DNA of 64,000 nucleotides from the NCBI GenBank assembly GCA_964034945.1, contig OZ035960.1, forward strand, positions 104,740,933 through 104,804,932, in the 5' to 3' direction. The notes below the pieces were generated by a model. It was given only the letters and a program-made list of their open reading frames with translations, had not been told where the DNA came from and did no database searches. Source of the DNA: Chrysopilus asiliformis. Lineage: Eukaryota > Arthropoda > Insecta > Diptera > Rhagionidae. A program made the position numbers and the translations under genes. Below are positions 10,860 to 21,529 of this stretch, piece after piece; within the stretch, counting starts at the first letter, position 1; the number at the start of each line of letters is the position of its first letter.

Positions 10860-12430
10860 GAAGTCGTCAGCGAAGTGGTGAAGATAAGAAAATTAAATAA
10901 TATTAACTTGGTGTACAAGAAACTGAGCACTTTTTAAATTTTTCTTCATAAGGTGTAAAATGAATAAAATAAAATGGAATCAGTCTTTTGCAAATGTACC
11001 AACACTAAAAAACGTGTTTACATTTAAAAAAAAAAACCGAAATATTCAAGTTAGCTGCAGTGTAAATTTATGCAATTGTATAGTCTAACAAAATTATTTA
11101 TGTGAACTAGTTGGCTCACAAATTAAACTACTGGTTTAGCAAGTGCATAAATTGTCGTTTCTATTTTACTTGCATCGACTTTAGTGAAAATAACAATTTC
11201 TTAAGATTAATGTTTAAGAAAAATCAATTTAATTTTCTTATGTGCTACTACCAAGATGTTGAATAAAATCGAATAGGTAAATCCTATTGTGTGGTGTTTG
11301 TTTACTAAAATTTAGCTAATCACGATTCTATTGTACTGTGGTCTCACTTTTATAAAATTTGAATGCGGATGGATATTAATGGTAAAACCTCACGAATCTA
11401 CTTTTAATACACTTGGGTCATTGCGGTCAGTCGGTCGTAATTTTTATTAAATAAAAAAAAGACTATTTTTGATCCAAACTCAAGTCGAGACGAAAAATGC
11501 CCGTAAATCAAGAGCAAGACGACCGGAAATTTGTCGCCAAACAAGGAATTCCAATCCACTTTGCTGTCGCCTTGGCTTTTTCTCCTCCATGTCTTAAGAG
11601 TTACTTACACGATTTGCTCAAAGATCTTAAAATCTTGGGTGTGCTGCGATGGTAGTTTTTGAGCATTACTGCTTTAACAACTTAACTATTTTCATGGTTT
11701 GAGTTTTGAGCTAAAAAAAACAGACAATATGATGCATACCGAAGGTATTCTCAGGTTAAAAAAAAGTCCATACAGTCAGATTTTGTCCACACTCCTTGTC
11801 CATCTCGTCCACAATCAATTGGTAACATTCAATTAGTAAGGTTTAGGTAGCCGGCCTCAGGTATTTTCAGCATGTGGCCCGCGTCAAATTCAGGTACACG
11901 ATGGGCAGGCCCTAAAATAAAAATCGGTTGCGTAACTCTGGGGGTTTTAAGGTGTCATAAATTAAGGGCGCTTACCTCATTTAATACATCACAATAGTCT
12001 GGACCGAATAAATCCTCGTCTCCGGCTCCCTTAGAAAATCTTCGAGTCGGTTTTTTTTGTGCCTTAGGGCTATTTTCGAAGGTTGTTTTGGGATCTCGTA
12101 AATAGTCTGATGACCGAAGAGGTAGGATTTTTCACGCTTTCATGATTTTTAATGACGATATCCGTAACAAGATTTACTGACATCTAATAACCATTGAGAG
12201 TTTTTTTTCTCGCTTTCTGTTTCTTTATTAAGTTTTTTTTTTATTAAATTCATCAATTAGAAATGTCAACAATTTATATATTAGTCATCAAGATAAACTC
12301 AATTATTTGTTTTTAGTTGGTGGTATTTATTTGTCATTCATCAATTTGAAATTTGCCACACGTGCTTCTTTTTTTTTGAAAATATCTTAGTTCTTAATTT
12401 TCCATTTTTCATCACAAAATTTAGGTGTGA
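10860..12430. other. No feature recognised
   Basis: AT-rich, no frame above 80 codons, no clear inverted repeat. Confidence 0.5.
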
Positions 12431-12793
12431 AAAAATCAAAGATTTCGCAATAACGGTAAATAATATGGAATAATGGTGGAAGACAAAATTCTGCAAATCG
12501 TTATTTTCTATGGTTCCAAAAAACTGTTTTTTCTTAAATTTAAATAACGGTATATCTCGATAACAGTTTCAGGTACGGAGTTTTAGTGAAAGACAAAAGC
12601 CTAGAAAATTTAATTTCTTCAACTTCCGCAATAGATAATATAACCGAAAAATTCATAGTTTCGGAGTAAATTGCGAAAAACCTAATTTCGATTTTAAAAA
12701 GGCCGCCAATTTGGTTACTTCTGGTTAACGGGAAAGTTGATAGGATCGTCCCATTCCAGAACAAAACATGCCTGTGAAATTTCATGCATCTAG

Positions 12794-14563
12794 GTTAGGT
12801 TAGGTTAGGTCAGAGTGGCTGCCAAAAAGGCACACTTAGGCCAGAAATGGCCCATTGTGATACCACGCGAATCTTGACGATCCATTTCTCTATACCTCGA
12901 ACCATTTGGAGCTTCTGATGAAGCGGAGTAGATCTGCAACGCTTGTGGCGCTTAGGTCTTCTAGATCGTTTAGGAAGAAACTACCCGTTCTTCTGCGTTG
13001 AGCTAGTGCTGGGCAATGACAGAGAAGATGAGTTGTCGACTCCTCTTCGTCCACATCCCCACAGCTTCTACAAAAGTCGTTCGAGGGAGCTCCGAGCCTG
13101 TCGGCATGTCTGCCTATTAGGCAGTGCCCTGTTATTATTCCCACTACCGTGCTGATCGCATTTCTTTGTAGTGAGAGGAGTCTACTGGAGCGTTTTTTGT
13201 CTAGCTTAGGCCAGATACGTTTGGTGACGGTACACGTTCTCTCCCGTGTCCATCTCTGGTTTGCCTTGTTTAGCGTTTCAGAACTTAGTATGAGTTTGCA
13301 CGTTGCCAGAGGTATGCCTATACTCTCTTTTGCAGGTAGAGTTGGCGCAATCGTGCCTCTCCTAGCAAGTTCGTCCGCTTTCTCGTTCCCATCTATGTCA
13401 CTATGTCCTGGCACCCAAACGATGTTGATATTGAAGTATTCCGACATCTCATTGAGAGATGCCTTACACTCCCGTGCCACCTTTGATGTGAGTGCGATAG
13501 ATTCTAGGGATTTTATTGCCGCTTGGCTGTCAGTAAAAATGCTAATATCTCTAGATGATACAACATTATTTTTGAGCCACTCTGTGACGTCTTTGATTGC
13601 CATCATTTCGGCCTGAAATACGCTACAGTGATCCGGTAGGCGGAGGCATTGACTGATCTTTAAATGACCAGAGTAGATCCCTCTGCCCACTCTCCCATCC
13701 AATTTGGATCCATCTGTGTAAAAGTGTACTGTGTTACAGTTTTGTATAGTACCATCCTCCCATTGTTGCCTGGAAGGGATGATAGTGGTGAAGTTCCTTT
13801 CAAAGAACGGTTTGGATATAGTATAATCTATATTTCTCGGGACTTCCTGAAAATTCTTAAGAATACTGGAATGCCCTTTTTCAGTACTATACCATGTTAA
13901 TGAGGCTTTTAGTCTTATGGCTGCGCGTGCCGCCATCTGCTTGCCGTATAGGTCTAGGGGAACCAAATGTAGAAGGGTTTCCAGTGCCTTCGTGGGAGTC
14001 GTTCTCAATGCTCCGCTTATGCACACTAACGCCATTCTTTGTATTTTCCCTAGCAACCCTCGGTGTACGGCTTTATCTAAAGCTGTCCACCAGACGATTA
14101 CCCCATACATGAGTATGGGTCTGATAACGGACGTGTAGAGCCAGTGAACCATGTATGGTTTCATTCCCCATTTTGATCCAATGGCTCGTTTACACGAGTA
14201 GAGAGCCACTGAGGCTTTTTTAACCCTTTCCTGAGTATTCAATTTCCAGTCTAGCTTCCTATCTAGAATAATACCCAGGTATTTGGCCCTGTCTGTCCAG
14301 ACTAGGCTGGTACCATTTATGGAGGGCGGGTCGATTTGAGGAATTTTATATTTCCTGGTGAAGAGGACTATTTCGGTTTTCAGCGGATTAACCGCTAAAC
14401 CGCATTTGTTTGTCCAGGTAGATAGTTTATAGAGAGCGTTCTGAGTTAGCTCTTTCAATGTTGTAGGATACTTTCCTGAAAAAGCTATAGCAACGTCGTC
14501 CGCGTAAGCTACCACTTTGCAGCCCTCCGCTTCCAGGATTTGAAGCAATTCAACGATTTTTCA
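12794..14563 (-). mobile_element. 5'-truncated LINE (non-LTR retrotransposon, RNase H-bearing)
   Basis: A single 1770-base insertion flanked by a perfect 12-bp direct repeat TCATGCATCTAG at 12782-12793 and 14564-14575. The 3' end lies at the low-coordinate side and ends in a short run of CCTAA units (seen on + as TAGGTTAGGTTAGGTTAGG). The element is truncated inside the reverse transcriptase domain, the usual result of incomplete target-primed reverse transcription. RNase H after RT points to the I/LOA group rather than Jockey proper (inference). It sits inside an older repeat that continues on both sides. Confidence 0.92.
12890..14563 (-). CDS. LINE ORF2 fragment: RT palm to C-terminus with RNase H
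   Basis: Open from the truncation edge to the stop, with no frameshift. YADDVAIAF is the RT active site, followed by GLAVNPLKTE and KYLGIILD. RNase H carries its four acidic residues in FYTDGSK, FQAEMMAI, IFTDSQAAI and GNEKADELARRG. The C-terminus has a Cys/His cluster, CRSCGDVDEEESTTHLLCHC. An intact frame over about 550 codons suggests a recent insertion. Endonuclease and ORF1 are missing, so it cannot move by itself. Confidence 0.9.
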
Positions 14564-14606
14564 TCATGCATCTAGCTCTATTAGTTTTTGAGAAATCTTG
14601 TACACA

Positions 14607-15456
14607 GTCTAACAGACTAACAGACTAACAGACTAACAGACTAACAGGCTAACAGACTAATAGACTAACAGACTAACAGACTAACAGACTAACAGACTAA
14701 CAGACTAACAGACTAACAGACTAACAGACTAACAGACTAACAGACTAACAGACTAACAGGCTAACAGACTAATAGACTAACAGACTAACAGACTAACAGA
14801 CTAACAGACTAACAGACTAACAGACTAACAGACTAACAGACTAACAGACTAACAAACTAACAGACTAACAGACTAACAGACTAACAGACTAACAGACTAA
14901 CAGACTAACAGACTAACAGACTAACAGACTAACAGACTAACAGACTAACAGACTAACAGACTAACAGACTAACAGACTAACAGACTAACAGACTAACAGA
15001 CTAACAGACTAACAGACTAACAGACTAACAGACTAACAGACTAACAGACTAACAGACTAACAGACTAACAGACTAACAGACTAACAGACTAACAGACTAA
15101 CAGACTAACAGACTAACAGACTAACAGACTAACAGACTAACAGACTAACAGACTAACAGACTAATAGACTAACAGACTAACAGACTAACAGACTAACAGA
15201 CTAACAGACTAACAGACTAACAGACTAACAGACTAACAGACTAACAGACTAACAGACTAACAGACTAACAGACTAACAGACTAACAGACTAACAGACTAA
15301 CAGACTAACAGACTAACAGACTAACAGACTAACAGACTAACAGACTAACAGACTAACAGACTAACAGACTAACAGACTAACAGGCTAACAGGCTAACAGA
15401 CTAACAGACTAACATACTAACAAACTAACAGACTAACAGACTAACAGACTAACAGA
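14607..15456 (+). repeat. 850-bp tandem array of the 8-bp unit CTAACAGA
   Basis: About 105 head-to-tail copies with only sporadic variants (CTAACAGG, CTAATAGA, CTAACAAA). It lies within the repeat element that the LINE entered: both flanks match copies elsewhere in the window. Confidence 0.97.
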
Positions 15457-16078
15457 TTATCGGTCTGACAGACAGAGAAATTTTTGTGTCTTAATGCTCC
15501 AATCGATTCAGGAGTACTCGGGAAATGTAGTTTAGGCAAAATTAAGAGGTCAAAATTTGTCATGAATACAAGACTTTATTATACTTCGTATAAGGAAGTA
15601 AATATCTTATCAACTTTCATCCTGGTTACGCACAAAACGCATCACGATTTATTTAAAAAATTTGAATTTTCCATGTTAGAATCGAGTCGCAATTTTAATT
15701 ACAAATTTGGTATGCGTGATAAATAAGTAATTAAATTTATTTGTGAACCTTCTTAGCTGGCGAGTCATTAATCTCTTCGATCGCATGTCTATTGTGGTTG
15801 GATTGTAGATAGATTAGAGTATTGTGGTATCTATAATTAGTCATTTTGTTGCGGAAAACTACTGTTTAAGATATGCGAATTTTGATTAAGTTTATTAACT
15901 ATTAGATAAGTTGGCTTACAATTTGATTATTGTTATATCGTGTTAAGTTATTCGTTATTTGATCAGGAATGGCGTTTTTACCGAAGCCCAACACGGCTAG
16001 AATTTTTTAAAACTAAACGCTGTGTACAAATCCTTCATATAATTCAGGTATTTTAGAACAATAGAAAACCTAGGTACA

Positions 16079-16374
16079 TTAACACGTTGGCTGCCAAAGC
16101 CTTTTCAGGATTTTGATCGTGCAGTGCCAACGTCTTTTCACGATTTTGGTCACCTGAGGCCAACTTTTTTTGTTATTTTTTGTTTCTTTGTGCCTAAAAA
16201 TCATTTTTGACTACTCGCGACTTTATTATTGGTCCTAATTTTGCAGTTATAACGGTTTTTTGTGTCGCACGTTATGTGCGACGCGGCCTCAGGGTAACGA
16301 AAATGTGCGACGCGGCCTCAGGGTAACATTTGGGTGTCGCACGAAAAAGTGCGACATGGCAGCCAACGTGTTAA
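16079..16374 (+). mobile_element. piggyBac-like MITE, family 1 (TTAA, CACGTTGGCTGCCA), copy 1
   Basis: TTAA at both ends, 14-bp exact inverted repeats CACGTTGGCTGCCA and TGGCAGCCAACGTG, non-coding. Contains a direct repeat GTGCGACGCGGCCTCAGGGTA (21 bp, twice). Confidence 0.9.
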
Positions 16375-16459
16375 TTAGCATCCTGTCTGAATATAAGCAC
16401 TACATTTCGCAAAATAAGTAAATTACATTCATTGGCGTTGGCAGGATTTTATTTAAAAT

Positions 16460-16925
16460 TTTTACCTTTTAATGAAAATATCTCAATAGCGGTGAAAGAT
16501 AGCGGATAACGGTGAAACACAAAATTGTGGGAACCGTTATTCTCTTTAATTCGTCTCATACATTGAGATACCGAAAAACCGTTCGTTTTCGAGATGGTCG
16601 CAAAAAAACGAAATAACGGTATATATCGGTGATGGTTTGGGATACGCAGTTCTTAAAGGAAAAAATCTAGCTAAAAAATTAAGAGTTTCGGAGAAAATTG
16701 CGAAAAACGAATTTGTGATTTTTGAAAAGTCGCAATTTTGATAACCGGTTAACGGATTTCCATAAAAAGTTGATAAGATTGTCCTACTTCACAACAAAAC
16801 ATGCCCTGTCAGGACTCGGGAGTGTTCGGGAAATGTTTTTTAGGCAAAATCGAGAGGTCGAAATTTTTCATGAAAACTTTTCTTTATTATATTTTTCTTT
16901 ATTATACTACGTATAAGAAATTAGA
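16460..16925 (+). repeat. Family G copy without the tandem array
   Basis: Runs from AATAGCGGTGAAAGATAG through TAACGGTATATATCGG and AACAAAACATGCCCTG to ATACTACGTATAAGAAA. It serves as the array-less and LINE-free comparison for 12440-15612. Confidence 0.7.
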
Positions 16926-17039
16926 AAAAACAGTTTGTCGAAAATTGAAAACAATTTGGGACATAAAAGAATGGGAAATACATTCTTGACATGAAAATAT
17001 CCTGAGAAAAGTAATCGGATTTAATTTTTTGCAATGAGA

Positions 17040-18025
17040 TACACTTGTTGTAAAGGATTGAAAAATCTAAAAATAAAAAAGATTAAAAAAAGTATCAGTT
17101 GTGATCTATACAAAACTTGCCTGTACAATATTTAGTTTCGGAAAAAATATGTAAAAATTGATATTTTTCAAAAATCTCGAGAACCATTAAAGATACGTAA
17201 AAACCGTCAAAAGAAAAAAAATGTAGGAAATTTTATCTTTTTTAAATTTAGTCAAATGCATTTTTTCCTTAAAAGCGTAGAGTTTCCGAGGAATTTTCAA
17301 CAAACTGAATTTTGTTGAAATATATTGAGAACCGTTCGAGATTACGGAAAAACCGTTAAAAAAAAGAGGTGGAAAATTTTATTTCCTTTAAATTTTGTTA
17401 TATTCATTTAATTCACAACAGCACACAGTTTTTGTGAAATTTTCAAAATAATGTATTTTTTCAAAAAATTGCATCAGAGATATATTATAGCTAACGTTAC
17501 TTTTCCAAACGTTGATAGAAAACTACGATTTTCATAAAATTCATTTACAAACTTTTTTCAGTCGCTAAGTCAACGCGTTTTCGAGTTTTTTTAAGATGCG
17601 TAAAATGGACAGACCGACAAATCGACAGACCGACAGGCAGATAGACCGACAAACTGACAGACCGATAGACCGACGGACCGACAAACCGTCAGATTGATAG
17701 ACCGACAGACCGACAGACAGACCGACAGACAGACCGACAGACAAACCGATAGACAGACTGACAGACAGACCGACAGACAGACCGACAGACAGACCGACAG
17801 ACAGACCGAAAACCCGATTGAGAGACAGACCGACAGATAAACCGACAAACCGACAGACAGACCGACAGACCGACAAATCGATAGAGAGACAGACCGACAG
17901 ACAAATGCACATTTTCCATAATTTTGCCTGAAACGGATTTCGTACTGATCAGAAAGTTTGTATCTGTCCCCGTTCTCGAGTCATGAATACAATACTTTCC
18001 CGCAGTAGCAAAGGAAAGTGAAAAA
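17040..18025 (+). repeat. Family G-related copy with GACAGACC array
   Basis: Blocks shared with 20820-21520: CAGTTGTGATC, TTTAGTTT.GGAAAAAATA, CTCGAGAACC, GAAAACTACGATTTTCATAA, then a tandem array (17600-17905, 8-bp unit GACAGACC with variants), then TTTTGCCTGAAACGGATTTC and GTACTGATCAGAAAGTTT. No protein is recognised; Ser/Val/Cys/Leu-rich frames across the array are artefacts of the repeat. Confidence 0.7.
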
Positions 18026-18029
18026 TGAT

Positions 18030-20140
18030 TTTAAAAATTATTGGAAAAATGCCTCTATAAAAAGCTGTAATAGTTTCATTCAATATTTTGTACAAATGCA
18101 ACTTCATGGCTTCACTAAAACTTCGCAAAAACCGTTTTTTAATCGCAAATATGGATATTTTTCTTCTTCTTCTAAAAAAATATTTGGTCTCACTTTTAAA
18201 ACTTACAAATTTTTCAATAATATCGCTCTATTAATAATTCCCAACCCTATTTCATGGGTATGTAATATTCTTTTTCGTATAGAACAATCGCGTGTAATTG
18301 TAAATGCCAAAAGAATAATTTTTTTCCAAGAGCAAACAAAAAAAAATGATGAAATCAAAAAGAATTTTAATTGCAAGAGACTAGCAAAAAGGCCTGACAA
18401 ATTACGTGCCTTAAATTAGGTAAAATTACACACAATTTCTGTGGTAATTTTATTATATTCGCCATACAACTTGCTGTAGAGAAAAAAAAACACTTTCCTT
18501 AATTTCGGGACGTACGGACACACATTTTGTTTTTGCATTTAAGGAAATAAAAAAAAGTCCTATACATATAATTGTTGTTATTACTAGATATTTTATATAC
18601 CAACGGATGGGAACTTTTTGCGTTTATTTTTTACTTGACCGCCATTTTATACAGTCCAGCGATGAATGTTTTTCGAGTAGATTTTTTGTTGTTGTTGTTG
18701 TGCCGTGTGGTTTTTTTTAGATTCATTGCTTTTGGTAAAATTGAAAGTCATGGAATGAATGTAGGGGAGTTTGGAATTCTAGTTCAAGCCCTCAAAAATT
18801 ACATCTTAATGGCCCTTTAACATGCCATGCTTTCGTGCTTAAATACGAAAAAAAATTGTCAGTTTGCCTTTCACGATTTTCATTATTTTTTTGGGGGTTT
18901 TTTTCTTCTATTTTCTTTATTTATTATGACGTCTTCCCAGAATTAATGGCCGTCATCCTTTTCTATTGGTTTCACAATTTTCCTGGTTATTTTCTTTGCG
19001 TTTAATTCGCTCGGCTATAATGCGTTTTTTTCCGTGGGTTCTGATGTGTTTTGCTTGCGTTCTACCCAACATGAGGTAACGCACGCCCGATTTAAAAAAA
19101 TAGACCTCCAAAAAAAATCGAAAAAAAATGGCGACCCCATGATGGAAGTGTACTTGCCGCGAGGATAGAAGCTATTTGGACATATATGTATAATACACCC
19201 ATATAGCGAGCGATCTATATTAGCAATCTAGGCACTCTTCTGGAAAACTAATTGGCCGCCATACGTTTTCGAGTACGTTTTGTGTCGGCCGTATGTACAT
19301 AAATTCAGTCATTATGGTATATTATAGTACTTATAGGTTTATCTACAATAATTATTGCTATATTTTTCCCGTCCAGCCTGGCAATCTGTCAGTGCTGTTC
19401 CGTGCGTTCCCGCATGTGTCCCTTTCTGCTTTTAAATGAATGAAAATTTATTTGATGTCTTCTTAATGACGTAATTAATTGAATGTTGGAATTTATAGGT
19501 TGAATTTTGTTTGGATCATATTTGTTTCATTGGTTTTTTTTTAAATTTCCTTCTTTGTGGAGAGTTTTTTTTTTCATTTATTTTTATTTTTTTTTTCTTC
19601 TGTGTAGTATCGATATTAGTGGGCATTATAAAAATGGCTTTGATGTGCGCCGATTTGGATCGATGAATATTTTGATGGTGTCCATATCTACTTTTGGTTG
19701 TGAGCAGACCATTTTTGGTGTATCGACATTGCTATAAAAGGTGCGCTGAATATGCGACTAAAGTAGGCGTGTGTTTAGTTCAGGTTAATTTTTATATTTT
19801 GCTATACATTTTAGATATTTCTTCATATGTTGAACCATTAATTTGGTTTCTTGTGATTTTGGTCACACCAATCACACCCAACCAATAAGTTTATAAAGCA
19901 TAGAAAACGAACGATAATAGTGTATTCAGATAATAATCCTTTTTTTTATCTGGCGATTGTTTATAATTTTGCATTTGATTGAATTTTTTTTAGCGATTAT
20001 CACCAATTAAAACAGTATTGTGATCGTGAGAAAATTCAATTTGAAGATCTTTGCCATTTAAAAATATTGTTCCTAATGACAGAAAGTTGATTCCGAAATG
20101 AATATTTGGCTTAATGGATGATACAGTAAAAATATCTTCA
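18030..20140. other. No feature recognised
   Basis: AT-rich with many T-runs. Short Phe-rich frames reflect composition. Confidence 0.5.
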
Positions 20141-20149
20141 CACCCTGCA

Positions 20150-20262
20150 GTTGCACAGTGAGTTCTTAAGGGGGTAAGGCCCGAAAAAATTTTTTAATCG
20201 CAAATAAGGATATTTCGCCTTACAACTGCACAGTGAGTTCTTAAGGAGGAAAGGCCCGCAAA
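20150..20262 (+). repeat. Local direct duplication, about 67-bp unit
   Basis: TGCACAGTGAGTTCTTAAG followed by GG.GG.AAGGCCCG occurs at 20152 and 20226. The TTTTTTAATCGCAAAT motif between them is also at 18137. Confidence 0.7.
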
Positions 20263-20712
20263 CATTAAAAAAAACGGATTTTTTATTCTCTTTTCTTATT
20301 ATACACTAATTTCCCTACGGAACGCAACAAACTATAAATCTCTATGAAAACTAGAAGTGCTTCTAATATTCATTAAAAGTGGACAAGCCTGGGTGTTTCA
20401 GGCCGCGGCCGCTCAGTGACCCGGACCACATACAGACATAAAGCCTTCGATTCTGTTCTCATCACCCAATCGCCACACATTACTTTCCAATTTACAAAAC
20501 TTTACTTTTATTATAAAACTATTTATAAAACTACTGTGAAGACAACCTTTTGAAAGTTACCTTTTTTTCACAAAAGACCCATTTATTCCAAAAGTACTAG
20601 ACATATTGTCATAACTTTTTTTTTATTTGAAGATGGCAACAATTTTTTTTAATAGTTTCAGCCAGAGCTTAGGGGAAAACCCTTTAATTCCGAAGCACAG
20701 CTCAGGATGGTA

Positions 20713-20772
20713 ACAAAACTGTCTAACAAAACTATCTAACAAAACTGTCTAACAAAACTGCCTAACAAAACT
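20713..20772 (+). repeat. 15-bp tandem repeat CTGTCTAACAAAACT
   Basis: Four copies with single substitutions, next to the family G-related element. Confidence 0.85.
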
Positions 20773-20819
20773 GCGTCTGCGGCATATTTTTCTTACAATT
20801 CGTGCTTTTTTTCTTACAA

Positions 20820-21520
20820 TTACAATTGTTTTAAAGACAGCGTACAAGAACAAAAATATCAGTTGTGATCAACACAAAATTTTACTCTGCAGCATTTAGT
20901 TTTGGAAAAAATAGTAAAAAATAGTATTTTTTCACATATCTCGAGAACCGGAAAAACCGCTAAAGCAAAAAATGTAGAAAATTTCATGTCCCTTAAATTT
21001 TGTTACATTCATTTTTTCCCAAAAGCGCATAGGTTTCGAGAAGTTTTCAAAAAAATTGTGTTTTTTTTTAAAAATGTATGGGAGGTACCCGTTTTAACTA
21101 TCGTTATTTTTTTAAAAGTTAATAGAAAACTACGATTTTCATAAAATTCATTCACAAAAAATATCAAGTCGCTTGCTCAAAGCGTTCTCGAGTTATTTAA
21201 GATACGTAAAATCGGCAAACTGACAGATAGACCGACAGACAGACCGATAAACAAACCGGCAGGCAGCATCACAGACAGACCACAGATAGACTGACAGACT
21301 GACAGACCGACAGACATACCGACAGACAAACCGACAGACAAACTGACAGACAGACCGACAAGCTCACAAGCCGACAGACCGACATAGAGATAGACTGACA
21401 GACAATTGCACAGACATACTCATAATTTTGTCTGAAACGGATTTCGTACTGATCAGAAAGTTTCTGTCCGCCCTTGTTCTCGAGACGGTCTCCCTCTATA
21501 GAAGAGGAAAGTAAAAATGA
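20820..21520 (+). repeat. Family G-related copy with GACAGACC array
   Basis: Second copy of the 17040-18025 element with its own array at 21220-21410 and the same end GAGACGGTCTCCCTCTATAG, AGAGGAAAGTAAAAATG. Confidence 0.7.
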
Positions 21521-21529
21521 GTTACTGTG

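Larger units (their letters stand above)
12440..15612 (+). repeat. Dispersed repeat family G, copy interrupted by LINE and 8-bp array
   Basis: Left part (12440-12793) matches 16480-16800 (shared TTCGGAG.AAATTGCGAAAA, AACAAAACATGCC and AAAGTTGATA). Right part (15457-15612) matches 5742-5895 and 16805-16920 (shared CTCGGGAAATGT, GGCAAAAT, ATACT.CGTATAAG.AAGTAAA). No coding capacity was seen. Class is unknown. Confidence 0.75.

Noticed and set aside
12794..12812. Internal telomere
   Set aside because: Only about four TTAGG-like units, placed exactly at the LINE 3' end.
12943..14138. Several + strand frames of 70-155 codons
   Set aside because: They are antisense shadows of the LINE reverse transcriptase/RNase H frame.
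17565..17919. Ser/Val/Cys/Leu-rich open frames on the - strand
   Set aside because: They run across the GACAGACC tandem array in a dispersed repeat, and several frames are open at once.
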